A DNA stretch of 64,000 bases from JAJFUI01 sp039698035. GTDB taxonomy: Bacteria; Planctomycetota; Planctomycetia; Pirellulales; Thermoguttaceae. A model generated the notes under the pieces. That model was not told where the DNA came from. It did no database searches and saw only the letters and a program-made list of their open reading frames with translations. Shown piece after piece: positions 18,101 to 27,740 of the stretch (the stretch's first letter is position 1; each line of letters starts with the position of its first letter). The DNA is taken from NCBI GenBank assembly GCA_039698035.1, contig JBDKSW010000004.1, positions 310,001 to 374,000 of the forward strand, written 5' to 3'. The translations under genes were made by a program, and so were the position numbers.

Positions 18101-18401
18101 CTTGCAGGGCCCCATCGACAGCAAGATCGTCTCGCTCAGCTACTCCTACTGGATGAGTCCGAAGTGGGTCACCACCCTCGGCACCACCGTCGACCTCGGC
18201 AACGATGGCAACATCGGTGAAAACTTCACCATCACCCGCGTCGGCGAGTCGTTCCTCGTCAGCGCCGGCTTCAACGTCGATGCCGCCCGCGACAGCGTCG
18301 GCGTCGCGCTGGCCATTGAACCCCGCTTCCTGCCAAAAACGCGGCTCGGAAAAGTCAGCGGCGCCCAGATTCCCCCCTCCGGCGCATTTGGGTTAGAATA
18401 G
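15168..18401 (+). CDS. lptD: LptD-like LPS-assembly / organic-solvent-tolerance outer-membrane protein
   Basis: A protein of about 1,077 residues with a signal peptide (hydrophobic core LPLVVAFLLLAAWVAPAFAQ). A Pro/Ala-rich linker at about 190-240 precedes an OstA/LptA-like beta-jellyroll (LEGNIVFRQGERTIYADRMY and the segment after it). The C-terminal two-thirds is rich in aromatic beta-strands (YRYRLFWQHREMF, WSISADYRLNDF, IVSLSYSYWMSPKW), as expected of a beta-barrel. LptD inserts lipopolysaccharide into the outer membrane, so its presence supports a diderm envelope. It is longer than the usual 780-850 residues. An ATG at 15150 in the same frame is an alternative start; 15168 is preferred for the signal peptide. 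Confidence 0.82.
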   Translation: MEPRANAATLFHSRVFSVNLPLVVAFLLLAAWVAPAFAQVGLPSPNAVEPISITAPVGNQWQLGSYEVWLLRGGCVIRQGQHTAHAREAVLWIDRAEPTDPRPNKVIAYLEGDVQITADARPGTPKLTDQTWFGRFLTAGHVEVRAAQSFGRPATLPAIYWRGMERRTPDTVPDGGAVTPAQYAGPMPGPTASPSAAPANAPPLTPAPALAPAPTTTVTPPATPAAPGKPAPCGARRIRVFPRSNVPVNGEFRSDPNTNQQVAWIDSGVNVIVDVTGGPAALGDLGAVDISADRVVIWTSGLQGLDVGRPTTQDQRTPLEFYLEGNIVFRQGERTIYADRMYYDVLNHVGTVLNADVLTPVRSYQGLLRLHADVLQQTGPDRYFAQNAFITPSRMGEPTFRLQGSDVYFEDIQHPVIDPLTDRPMVDPVTGQPVIEHQRLATADNDFIYVESVPVFYWPRLATDLNDPSYYLRRATAKQDKVFGTQILTRWDGYQLLGVKKKPAGTNLDVSLDYLSDRGFGHGGTFTYDRKDCFGLVGHTAGLADYWGIQDQGVDNLGKGRSAVPPEKDYRYRLFWQHREMFDNNLQLSAELGWISDRNFLEEYYKSEWETLKDESTGVELKQLNENRSWSISADYRLNDFVTDTNWLPRADHFMLGQSLFGDVFTWHEHSSAGYAQFRHTNVPENASDGSVTGAAGAFNYLPWEQHDVAGGRLSTRHELDWPIQLGIAKIVPFAMGDATYWSQDQAGDPLTRLFWEAGIRATMPMYSVDPTITSELLNVHGIAHKVTFELEAVYAESNVNMEDLPLYDPLDDNSVEAWRRIFMTNTFGVPSLITVPPGAAPGQTLIPRQFEERLYAMRTGLQNWVTSPSTEVAGDMATVRLGVDQRWQTKRGPVDNRHIIDWMTLNTNMTFYPNADRDNFGESLGLLDYTYAWHVGDRLTLMSDGIFDVFDQGQKIVTVGGFLDRPPRGSLYLGFRLLQGPIDSKIVSLSYSYWMSPKWVTTLGTTVDLGNDGNIGENFTITRVGESFLVSAGFNVDAARDSVGVALAIEPRFLPKTRLGKVSGAQIPPSGAFGLE

Positions 18402-18406
18402 AATCC

Positions 18407-18847
18407 ATGCGCAACGATTCCGCCGACAATTCGCCCCCCAACGGCAACGGCAACAGCTTCGTCCAACGCTCTTGGATCCGCAAGTTCCGCGACGCCCTCC
18501 GCGGCGTGGTCGTTGGCGTCCACGGCCAGAGCAGCTTCCAAGTCCACCTCGCCATTGGCGGCGGCGTCGTCATCGCCGGCGCCGCCCTGCGCGTGACACC
18601 CGTCGAGTGGTGCGTTCTCGCGCTCTGCATCGCCGGCGTCCTCTCCGCGGAAATGTTCAACAGCTCGTTGGAATCGATGGCCAAGGCCATCACGGGCGAA
18701 AACCATCCGCATCTCGGCAACTCGCTCGACATCGCCAGCGCGGCCGTCCTCGTCGCGTCGATCGGCGCGGCCGTCGTCGGGGCCATCATCTTCGGCCATC
18801 GCCTGGGGATTCTCCTCGGATGGTGGCCCTCGGGGAGTGCGTCGTGA
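18407..18847 (+). CDS. dgkA: Diacylglycerol kinase / undecaprenol kinase family protein
   Basis: A 146-residue integral membrane protein of the DagK family. A short polar N-terminus is followed by the family start FRDALRGVVVGVHGQSSFQV and three membrane helices. The central catalytic helix carries LSAEMFNSSLESMAKAI, and the last part has LDIASAAVLVASIGAAVVGA. Members phosphorylate diacylglycerol or undecaprenol in the inner membrane and recycle lipid carriers for wall or polysaccharide synthesis. The gene starts 5 bp after the LptD-like stop. Its TGA overlaps the GTG start of the next gene (GTGA), so translation is probably coupled. Confidence 0.88.
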   Translation: MRNDSADNSPPNGNGNSFVQRSWIRKFRDALRGVVVGVHGQSSFQVHLAIGGGVVIAGAALRVTPVEWCVLALCIAGVLSAEMFNSSLESMAKAITGENHPHLGNSLDIASAAVLVASIGAAVVGAIIFGHRLGILLGWWPSGSAS

Positions 18848-19851
18848 GCGCCACAATCCACCGCGATGCCAACGCCGATCTCGCCCAATTGGCCGGCAAG
18901 ACCATCGCCGTTCTCGGCTATGGCTCGCAGGGACACGCCCACGCCTTGAATCTCCGCGATAGCGGTTGCAGCGTGCTCGTCGCTCAGCGCCGCGGCTCGG
19001 CCAACTACGACCGGGCGTTGGACGACGGGTTTCAGCCGCTCGACGTCGCCGAGGCCGCCGGTCGCGCCCAAGTCATCGCCATTCTGCTTCCCGACGAGGC
19101 GCAGCCCGACGTGTTTCGCCGCGAAATCCGGCCAAACGTCGCGCCCGGCACGCTCCTCGTTTTCGCGCACGGGTTCAACGTTCGCTACGGTCAGATCGAC
19201 CCGCCGCCAGACGTCTCCATGGCGCTGGTCGCCCCGCTGGGACCCGGCGCATTGGTCCGAACCCAATACGTGCGCGGATCGGGCGTGCCCTGTCTCGTCG
19301 CGGTGGCCGAAAACGAAACGCCACTCGGCACAGCCAGCCCGACGTTCCGGCGCGCGCTGGCCTACGCCAAAGCGCTCGGCGCCACGCGCGTCGGGGCCAT
19401 CGAGACGACCTTCGCCGAAGAGACCGAAACCGACCTGTTCGCCGAACAGGCCATCACCTGCGGCGGCCTCACCGCCCTGATGCAAGCCAGTTTCCAAACG
19501 CTCGTCGATGCCGGCTATCAGCCCGAAATCGCCTACTTCGTCTGCGTCCACGAAGTCCGTCAGATCGTCGACCTCGTTTGCCAGGGTGGTCTGAGCCACA
19601 TGCGCAAGCTCATCTCCAACACGGCCGAATACGGCGATTACACGCGCGGGCCGAGACTCGTGACACGCGAAACCAAGGCCGAATTGCAGCACATTCTCGC
19701 CGAGATCCGCGACGGCCGCTTCGCCCACGAGTGGATCGCCGAAAATCAAACCGGCGCGAAGTCGTTCGAGACCCTGCGGCGTCAGCTACAGTCCACGCCC
19801 ATGGAGGAAGTCGGCCGCCGCGTCCGCGAGCTCCTCCAAGGCAACGACTAA
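18844..19851 (+). CDS. Ketol-acid reductoisomerase homologue with altered catalytic residues (IlvC-like)
   Basis: The 335-residue length and end-to-end motifs match class I ketol-acid reductoisomerase. There is an NAD(P)-binding GYGSQGHAHALNLRDSG (25-41), AHGF with H109, EETETDLFAEQ with metal-site D197 and E201, and SNTAEYGDY with S258. Two family-invariant positions differ. The lysine of the VAPKxPGH motif is L132 (VAPLGPGA, with H also changed to A). The first Glu of the FECLHE metal motif is V233 (FVCVHE). These residues bind Mg and substrate in IlvC, so normal acetohydroxyacid isomerisation is doubtful. The GTG at 18844 overlaps the dgkA stop and fits the family start. It could be a repurposed dehydrogenase or regulatory homologue. 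Confidence 0.82.
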   Translation: MSATIHRDANADLAQLAGKTIAVLGYGSQGHAHALNLRDSGCSVLVAQRRGSANYDRALDDGFQPLDVAEAAGRAQVIAILLPDEAQPDVFRREIRPNVAPGTLLVFAHGFNVRYGQIDPPPDVSMALVAPLGPGALVRTQYVRGSGVPCLVAVAENETPLGTASPTFRRALAYAKALGATRVGAIETTFAEETETDLFAEQAITCGGLTALMQASFQTLVDAGYQPEIAYFVCVHEVRQIVDLVCQGGLSHMRKLISNTAEYGDYTRGPRLVTRETKAELQHILAEIRDGRFAHEWIAENQTGAKSFETLRRQLQSTPMEEVGRRVRELLQGND

Positions 19852-19857
19852 TCGGCA

Positions 19858-19875
19858 CGGCCGCTCCGGCGGCCG
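19858..19875 (+). terminator. Terminator-like hairpin after the IlvC-like gene
   Basis: CGGCCGC (19858-19864), tetraloop TCCG and GCGGCCG (19869-19875) form a perfect 7-bp stem 6 bp after the stop codon. No T-tract follows. It probably ends the lptD-dgkA-ilvC-like transcript. Confidence 0.5.
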
Positions 19876-20107
19876 GCTCTCGGGCCCCGGACGCGCGACG
19901 TTGCCCGTTGCGATAACACAACACGGGCCGCCTCGCCGCGTGGCAAAATTGCCCTACCGCCGGCCGACTCGGTTCGACGCGGTTCCCGTAAAAGCTCTCG
20001 CAAGTGCCTGCGGTCGTTGGTGTTAGGACGACTGTCGAGCCGCGGCGAACCAATGGCGCACCATGTGCGTTTCTCCGCGTTCGTCCTCTGATGAACCCGA
20101 GCATGTC

Positions 20108-20112
20108 AGGAG
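20108..20112 (+). promoter_or_regulatory. Shine-Dalgarno sequence selecting a TTG start
   Basis: AGGAG at 20108-20112 lies 6 nt before a TTG at 20119. This supports TTG as the initiation codon of the sigma factor; no ATG in the frame lies before the conserved domains. Confidence 0.6.
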
Positions 20113-20118
20113 CTTGCC

Positions 20119-21768
<1,650 letters not shown>

Positions 21769-21791
21769 GACAGCGTGTCTTCAATGGGTCC

Positions 21792-21813
21792 CCCTCTCTC
21801 TTAGGGAGAAGGG
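21792..21813. repeat. CCCTCTC...GGGAG inverted repeat (dispersed-repeat-like, possible terminator)
   Basis: CCCTCTCTC (21792-21800) and GGGAGAAGGG (21804-21813) pair over 9 bp with one bulged A and a TTA loop, and are followed by GCCGGGCAAGGGG-type sequence. This CCCTCTCCCTNAGGGAGAGGG pattern is, from memory, a common intergenic repeat in many bacteria. It lies 24 bp after the sigma-factor stop and may terminate it. Confidence 0.5.
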
Positions 21814-21994
21814 CCGGGCAAGGGGCCTTCTACGGCAGAATGGCCTGTCGTGTGGCTCAAACCGAGCGACCGCCTTTGCCGCTTTCAGCCCCTTTCCGCG
21901 GTCCCGCCACCGGCGTCCAGGCCCCCAAGCCACCTCGTAACCCCCGTGAAAAACGGGTACAATGAACGGTTCCAATTCAGAGGACGGAACCTTC

Positions 21995-23221
21995 ATGACG
22001 CATGGTGTCGTAGACATCCCCCAGCCGGGGAAATTGCCATCAGCCGATGCGGCATCGTGCCGCGTCCGCTCCGGCAGCCGTCACGATGCCAACGGCTTCC
22101 TGGTCGGACCAGAAAACCGCTTGGTCAACGTGGCAATCCGCTCGGTCCTCGAGGACCAAACCCGCAGTTACAACCCGTTGGTCCTCTACGGTCCCGCCGG
22201 CACCGGCAAGTCGCATCTGGTCCAGGGACTTGCGGCTGCTTGGAAAGCGCGGCACGCGTCCGATGCTCGGCCGGCCTCCGCCAACCGCGTCCATGCGCGA
22301 CACGACGGCAAGCCGCATCCCCACCTCGCCAAGTCGCGCGCGGAAAACTCGAAACGCCGGGTCGTTTGCACCACGGCCGTCGACTTCGCCAGGGAACTGG
22401 CCGATGCGATCGAAACGCAAGCCGTCGACGATTTTCGCGCGAAGTACCGCGACGCCGCCATGCTGGTCGTCGAGGACCTCGGTCAACTGACCACACGCCG
22501 ATCCGGAAAGCTCAGCGCCCAAGAGGAGCTAATCCACACACTCGACGCCTTGGTGGCCGATGGCCGATGGGCCGTCGTGACTGCCGGCGATGCGCCGTGG
22601 GCGCTGCCCGGCATGACGCCCATGCTCCAAAGCCGACTGGCGAGCGGACTGGTCATTCGGCTTGCGCCGCCTGGCCCCGAGACGCGCCGCGCCCTGCTTC
22701 ATCGCTTGGCCGCTCTGCGCGACATCGACTTGCCCGATTCGGTTGCCCAGGCCTTGGCCCAAGGCTTGAGCGGAACGGCCCGCGATCTGGCCGGCGCCCT
22801 GCTGCAATTGGCCACGTTGGAAATCGACGACTCGCCTACCAAGGCCGGCAAGCCGTCAAAACACCCCACGGCTCGATCCATCGACATGCCGGCGGTCCAG
22901 AACTACTTGGCTCGCCAACAGCATGGCCGAAAGGTCACACTCCACGAAATCGCTCTGGCCACGGCGCACCATTTTTCCGTCCGCCTGACCGACCTGCGAA
23001 GCGCGTCCAGACGCCGCACACTGGTGGCCGCCCGCGGCGTTGCCGTTTACCTCGCCCGAGACGTGGCCGGCCAAGGTCTCGAACAGATTGGCCGCTACTT
23101 CGGCGGCCGCGACCACACAACCGTCCTTCATAGCTATCGCACGACCCGAGACGTGGCCGCCGCCGACCCGACGATTCGCACGGCCATCGAGGCCCTCAAG
23201 AAGTCCCTGTGGAAAACCTGA
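21995..23221 (+). CDS. dnaA: Chromosomal replication initiator DnaA, divergent and without domain I
   Basis: A 408-residue initiator. The AAA+ core has Walker A GPAGTGKS and a Walker B-like LVVEDLGQL, where most DnaA proteins have IDD. The DNA-binding domain IV ends with the signature GGRDHTTVLHSYRT. Only about 40 residues precede the core, so the usual oligomerisation domain I is missing. A basic insertion of about 30 residues follows Walker A. The ATG at 21995 is preferred because AGAGGA (21979-21984) precedes it by 10 nt and a -10-like TACAAT (21958-21963) would start transcription after the alternative ATG at 21962. The next gene is dnaN, as in many bacterial origin regions. Confidence 0.88.
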   Translation: MTHGVVDIPQPGKLPSADAASCRVRSGSRHDANGFLVGPENRLVNVAIRSVLEDQTRSYNPLVLYGPAGTGKSHLVQGLAAAWKARHASDARPASANRVHARHDGKPHPHLAKSRAENSKRRVVCTTAVDFARELADAIETQAVDDFRAKYRDAAMLVVEDLGQLTTRRSGKLSAQEELIHTLDALVADGRWAVVTAGDAPWALPGMTPMLQSRLASGLVIRLAPPGPETRRALLHRLAALRDIDLPDSVAQALAQGLSGTARDLAGALLQLATLEIDDSPTKAGKPSKHPTARSIDMPAVQNYLARQQHGRKVTLHEIALATAHHFSVRLTDLRSASRRRTLVAARGVAVYLARDVAGQGLEQIGRYFGGRDHTTVLHSYRTTRDVAAADPTIRTAIEALKKSLWKT

Positions 23222-23493
23222 CGGCCGCCTGTCGACCGATGGACAATGACGCCACTGCACACCAACATCGAAGTTCGCCCGATCGAGACCCATGCTGGCG
23301 ATCGCCACGGAATGAACGGCGGACAAACGGCCGCGCGCCAGGTTTTCCCCTCCCCAACAAGATGCGTCTGTCATGCGTAACTAAGGAAGCCCCAGCGACT
23401 TGCGACCATCCCCAACAACCCCGTCGACAATCGACCACGACAGACTAATACTACTGCTACTGTTAACAAGAAAAAGAAAGGCATAGCCCGACC
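23222..23493. other. dnaA-dnaN spacer, no clear origin
   Basis: This 272-bp spacer is where an origin could lie, but I find no cluster of TTATCCACA boxes. One near-match (TGTGGAAAA, 23208-23216) falls inside the last codons of dnaA. An AT-richer stretch at 23444-23482 contains a possible promoter TCGACA-N16-TAATAC (23424-23451) and the AAGAAAGG ribosome-binding region of dnaN. Confidence 0.4.
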
Positions 23494-24609
23494 ATGAAAG
23501 CGACTTGCCAGCGAGACAAACTCCTGCACGCCTTCCAGATGGCTGCCAGCGTGGCCCCGGCACGCAGCCCCAAGCCAATCCTTCAGAACGTCAAACTGGA
23601 AGTCACCCCCGACTCGGCCATCTTGATGGGCACGGACCTCGAGGTTGGCATTCGGGTCGATGTCCAGGGTTTCACCGTTTCGGCCCCAGGCAAGGTCGTC
23701 CTGCCGCGCGACCGCTTCGGCAAAATCTTGACCGAGAGTTCCGACGAGCAGTTGGTCCTCGAAAGCGACGGCCGCAAGGTCCTTGTCCGCGGCCAGCGGA
23801 GCGAGTTCCAGCTTCCCTCCGAAAATCCGGACGAGTTCCCGGACGTGGCCGCCTTCGAGGAGCAGAAATACCACGAAATGCCCGCTCGGTTCTTCCGCGA
23901 GATCATTCGCCGCACGGTCTACGCGACCGACAACGAGAGCAGCCGTTACGCCTTGGGCGGCGTTCTTCTCGAGCTCACCGAGAAGGGCATCACGGCCGTG
24001 GCCACCGACGGCCGCCGCCTCGCCAAGCAAGAGGGCTCGGCCAAGTCTGTCGGCGGCCATGTCAACGGCGACAACACGACGATCATCCCGACCCGCGCGA
24101 TGCAACTGATCGAACGCGCGTTGGCCGACAACGAAGATAACATCCAACTGACGGCCCGCGACAACGATGCGATGGTTCACAGCGGCCGCTCGACGATCTA
24201 CACGCGATTGGTGGAAGGCCGCTTCCCGAAGTGGCGCGACGTGTTCCCGCGACGCGAGGGAATGGCCCGGATCGAACTGACGGTCGGGCCGTTCTACGCG
24301 GCCGTCCGGCAAGCGGCCATCGTCACGAGCGATGAACGCCGCGGCGTCGATTTCACCTTCGGAGGCGGCAAGATCGTGCTGGCCGGCCACGGCGCGGAAC
24401 TTGGCGAAGCGCATGTCGAACTGCCGACTTCCTACGACGGTCCCGACATTGGCATTACGCTCGATCCGCGCTACCTGAGCGATTTCCTCAAGGTCCTCGG
24501 CTCCGAGCAGAACTTCGCAATCGAGTTGCGCGACGCCGAGAGCGCCGCCACCTGCGTCACCGACGACGGTTATGCGTATGTCCTGATGCCGCTCTCGCGC
24601 GACCGTTAG
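23494..24609 (+). CDS. dnaN: DNA polymerase III sliding clamp, beta subunit
   Basis: A 371-residue protein matching DnaN in length and three-domain layout. Family features include the start MKATCQRDKLLHAFQMAASV, the domain 1 region APGKVVLPRDRFGKIL, the domain 2 region ESSRYALGGVLLELTEKGIT with AVATDGRRLA, and the terminal YAYVLMPLSRDR in place of the common MPMR(L) ending. The clamp encircles DNA and gives processivity to the polymerase. A purine-rich ribosome-binding region (AAGAAAGG) precedes the ATG. Gene order dnaA-dnaN-dciA-gyrB is the ancestral bacterial arrangement. Confidence 0.95.
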   Translation: MKATCQRDKLLHAFQMAASVAPARSPKPILQNVKLEVTPDSAILMGTDLEVGIRVDVQGFTVSAPGKVVLPRDRFGKILTESSDEQLVLESDGRKVLVRGQRSEFQLPSENPDEFPDVAAFEEQKYHEMPARFFREIIRRTVYATDNESSRYALGGVLLELTEKGITAVATDGRRLAKQEGSAKSVGGHVNGDNTTIIPTRAMQLIERALADNEDNIQLTARDNDAMVHSGRSTIYTRLVEGRFPKWRDVFPRREGMARIELTVGPFYAAVRQAAIVTSDERRGVDFTFGGGKIVLAGHGAELGEAHVELPTSYDGPDIGITLDPRYLSDFLKVLGSEQNFAIELRDAESAATCVTDDGYAYVLMPLSRDR

Positions 24610-24658
24610 CGGCTCGCGAGTCGGCGGTGAATAAACAACATCCAAAGCAAAGGAAAAG

Positions 24659-24991
24659 ATGGCTCGCGCGCCAAGAACCGCTGCCAACCGCAATCGCGGC
24701 CCCCAGGCCATCGGAGACGTGCTCTCCGAGCTGATGGCTCGACGTGGCTATGGTCGGATCCAGAGCGCGGCCAACTATGACGCGGCCTGGCGCGAGGCGG
24801 CCGGTCCGTTGACGGCCAAATACACGCGGCCCGGTCAACTTCGACGCGGCACGTTGGAGGTCGTCGTCGCCCATTCGGCCTTGGTGCAAGAGCTGGGGTT
24901 TCAAAAGCAGACGCTGCTGAAATCGCTGGCCCGGCTCCTGCCGGATGACGGAATCGAGAACCTCAAGTTTCGCGTCGGGAGTGTTGAATAG
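24659..24991 (+). CDS. dciA: DUF721 / DciA-like helicase-operator protein
   Basis: A 110-residue basic protein with the DUF721 pattern: a short basic N-terminus, AIGDVLSELMARRGYGR, AAWREAAGPLTAKYTRPGQL, RRGTLEVVVAHSALVQELGF and KQTLLKSL. DciA proteins help load the replicative helicase DnaB in bacteria without DnaC. Its location between dnaN and gyrB is the usual one for this family and supports the call. It starts 49 bp after dnaN, and AAAGGAAAAG just upstream of the ATG can serve as ribosome-binding site. Confidence 0.8.
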   Translation: MARAPRTAANRNRGPQAIGDVLSELMARRGYGRIQSAANYDAAWREAAGPLTAKYTRPGQLRRGTLEVVVAHSALVQELGFQKQTLLKSLARLLPDDGIENLKFRVGSVE

Positions 24992-25140
24992 AAGTGCCTT
25001 GGTCCCGTCTGCCTCCGTGAGGCGCCCGACGACGGCCTGGTGGCAATGGGAGCGCAACACCAATTAACCAACAACCGGAAGCGAACCGGTTCCGACAGAT
25101 CATTCTCCAAAAGACTCATTCCGGGACCAATGCGTTCCCG

Positions 25141-27651
25141 GTGAACCCGATTCAGAAAGCCATGGCCAACGACCCCAAAGAACTGCCGCCGTCTCCGGAA
25201 CTTGACACCTACCGTCTCGAAAAGCCGGAGGGCGAGGCCGAGTACAGCGCGAAGGACCTCCAACATCTGAGCGATCTGGAGCACGTTCGCGAGCGGCCCA
25301 GCATGTACATCGCCGACACGACCACCCGCGGCCTGCACCACCTGATCTACGAGGTCGTCGACAACTCGATCGACGAGGCCATGGCTGGTTTCGCCACGGA
25401 ATTGTCCGTCACGATCAACAACGACGGCTCGGTGACGGTCGAGGACAACGGACGCGGCATTCCCGTCGAGCATCATCCCGAGCTCGGCTTCTCGACCCTT
25501 CAGGGCGTGATGACCGTGCTCAAATTCGGCGGCAAGTTCAAGAAAGGCGCGTACCAAACGTCCGGCGGCTTGCACGGCGTCGGTGTCACGGTCGTTAATT
25601 TCCTCTCCGAATGGTGCGAGGTCGAGGTCCGCCGCCAAGGGCACGTCTATCAACAGGAATACGAGCGAGGCGTTCCAGTGGCCGAAGTTCGCCGCATCGG
25701 TCGCAGCGATCGCGTCGGCACGAAAACAACCTTCAAGCCCGACTCGGAAATCTTCCCCAGCACGACGTTCCAGTACAACGTCCTTTACAAGCGGCTCCAG
25801 GAGCTGGCCTTCCTCAATCGAGGCGTCAAGATCACCTTCCACGACAATCGCACGGGCGACGGCGAAACGTTCTGCTACCATCGCGGCATCGTCGAGTTCG
25901 TCGAGCATCTCAACCGCGCCAGCGAGGTCGCGCACGAGGACGTCGTTTACATCGCCGGTGAATACGAGGGCGTCGGTCTCGAGATCGCCCTGCAATACTC
26001 GGGCGAGTTCACCGAAAACGTTCACTCATTCGTGAACAATATTCCCACCACCGAAGGCGGCACCCACGTCTCCGGCTTCCGCGCCGCACTCACACGCACG
26101 ATCAACAACTACGGCAAGAAATCGAATCTCTACAAAGACCTCGTCCCCAGCGGCGACGACTGCCGCGAGGGGCTGACGGCCGTCATCTCGCTCCGCGTGC
26201 CCGAGCCCCAGTTCGAGGGCCAAACCAAGACCAAGCTCGGCAACGGCGAGGTTGAAGGCATTGTCAACTCGGCCGTCGGCGACTACCTGATCAAGTTCCT
26301 CGAAGAGAACCCGAAGACGGCGAAAACCATCGTCCAAAAAGGTCTGCTGGCCGCCGAAGCCCGCGAGTCGGCCCGCAAAGCGCGCCAATTGGTCCGCGAA
26401 CGCAAGGGCGCTCTGAGCGGCGGCGGACTCCCTGGCAAGCTCCGCGACTGCACCAGCCGCGAGGTCGACAAGTGCGAGTTGTATTTGGTCGAGGGCAATT
26501 CGGCCGGCGGCAGCGCCGAGGGCGGACGCATCCGCGAGTTCCAGGCCATTCTCCCCCTTCGCGGCAAGATCATCAACGCCTACAAGGCACGCGACGACAA
26601 AGTGCTCGCCAACGAAGAGGTCCGCAGCATGATCTCGGCCATCGGCGCCGGCATCGGCGACGAAATGGACCTCTCGAAACGCCGCTACAGTAAGATCGTC
26701 ATCATGACCGACGCCGACGTCGACGGCTCGCACATCCGCACGCTGCTGCTGACGTTTTTCTATCGCCAAATGTACGATCTGGTGAAGGCCGGCTACGTCT
26801 ATGCCGCCCAGCCGCCGCTGTTCCGCGTGCGGCACAAGAAGGAAACCTACTACATCCAGACCGAAGAAGAAATGAAGGCCCAATTGCTCGACGCCGGCCT
26901 GACCGATTCGGTCTTCGATCCGGGCGATGGCCGCACCATCCTTGGCAAGGACATCGAGCGTCTCTGCCGCACCTTGGCCGCGCTCGAAGAGTCGCTTATT
27001 GCCTTGGAACGCCGTGGCATCAATCTCCGAGCCCATGCGCTGCGCCGCGACCCGGTGACCGGCCGGCTGCCGATCTACCACGTGCTGATCGGCCAGCAAG
27101 AGCACTGGTTCACCACCCGCGAACAACTGGACGCCTTCGTCGCCGCCCAAGAAGAAGAAGTTGGCGAAGAGTTGGCTCTCAGCGATCAGCTCAACGGCGA
27201 GGAAGTGGCCGAACTTCCCAAACGGCTCCACATCGTCGATCTGCATGAAGTCCGTTCGATCAACAACCAACTGGCCGAGCTCCGCAAGATGGGCTTCGAT
27301 ATCCAAAGCCTCATCCCGCAAGAGCGAACCGGCATCGAGGAACCGCGCTATCGGTTGCGCCGCGGCGAATCGACGACCGGTCTCGATGATCTCCGGGGGC
27401 TGCTGACGGCGGTCCGAGCCGCCGGCGAAAAAGGCCTCCAGGTCACCCGCTTCAAAGGCTTGGGCGAGATGAACGCCGAAGAGCTTCGCCAAACAACCCT
27501 CGATCCGGCCAATCGAACGCTCCTTCAGGTCCGAATGGAAGACGCCGGCGCGGCCGACGATATCTTCCGCATCCTCATGGGCGACAAGGTCGAGCCACGC
27601 CGCGAGTTCATCGAAAAACACGCGATGGAAGTCCGAAACCTCGATGTCTAG
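25141..27651 (+). CDS. gyrB: DNA gyrase subunit B
   Basis: An 836-residue type IIA topoisomerase subunit. The GHKL ATPase shows EVVDNSIDEAMAG and VEDNGRGIPVEHH, with TSGGLHGVGVTVVNFLS downstream. The Toprim part has CELYLVEGNSAGGSAEGG, LPLRGKIINAYKA and MTDADVDGSHIRTLLL. The C-terminus has VTRFKGLGEMNAEELRQTTL. With GyrA it introduces negative supercoils. A segment of about 170 residues between the Toprim DxD and the GLGEMN motif is longer than in the shortest Gram-positive enzymes, similar to the insertion seen in some Gram-negative GyrB. Start GTG 25141; ATG 25162 is an equally possible start. It closes the replication block. Confidence 0.95.
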   Translation: MNPIQKAMANDPKELPPSPELDTYRLEKPEGEAEYSAKDLQHLSDLEHVRERPSMYIADTTTRGLHHLIYEVVDNSIDEAMAGFATELSVTINNDGSVTVEDNGRGIPVEHHPELGFSTLQGVMTVLKFGGKFKKGAYQTSGGLHGVGVTVVNFLSEWCEVEVRRQGHVYQQEYERGVPVAEVRRIGRSDRVGTKTTFKPDSEIFPSTTFQYNVLYKRLQELAFLNRGVKITFHDNRTGDGETFCYHRGIVEFVEHLNRASEVAHEDVVYIAGEYEGVGLEIALQYSGEFTENVHSFVNNIPTTEGGTHVSGFRAALTRTINNYGKKSNLYKDLVPSGDDCREGLTAVISLRVPEPQFEGQTKTKLGNGEVEGIVNSAVGDYLIKFLEENPKTAKTIVQKGLLAAEARESARKARQLVRERKGALSGGGLPGKLRDCTSREVDKCELYLVEGNSAGGSAEGGRIREFQAILPLRGKIINAYKARDDKVLANEEVRSMISAIGAGIGDEMDLSKRRYSKIVIMTDADVDGSHIRTLLLTFFYRQMYDLVKAGYVYAAQPPLFRVRHKKETYYIQTEEEMKAQLLDAGLTDSVFDPGDGRTILGKDIERLCRTLAALEESLIALERRGINLRAHALRRDPVTGRLPIYHVLIGQQEHWFTTREQLDAFVAAQEEEVGEELALSDQLNGEEVAELPKRLHIVDLHEVRSINNQLAELRKMGFDIQSLIPQERTGIEEPRYRLRRGESTTGLDDLRGLLTAVRAAGEKGLQVTRFKGLGEMNAEELRQTTLDPANRTLLQVRMEDAGAADDIFRILMGDKVEPRREFIEKHAMEVRNLDV

Positions 27652-27658
27652 CCCGGGC

Positions 27659-27673
27659 GCGGCGGGCCGCCGC
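27659..27673 (+). terminator. Short hairpin after gyrB
   Basis: GCGGCG (27659-27664), loop GGC and CGCCGC (27668-27673) form a perfect stem 7 bp after the gyrB stop. There is no T-tract; weak terminator candidate. Confidence 0.35.
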
Positions 27674-27740
27674 TGCCTCGAAACGTTGCATGATACCCAG
27701 CTCGCCACTATGATGGAGGTTTCTTTCAAGGAACCCGAAC

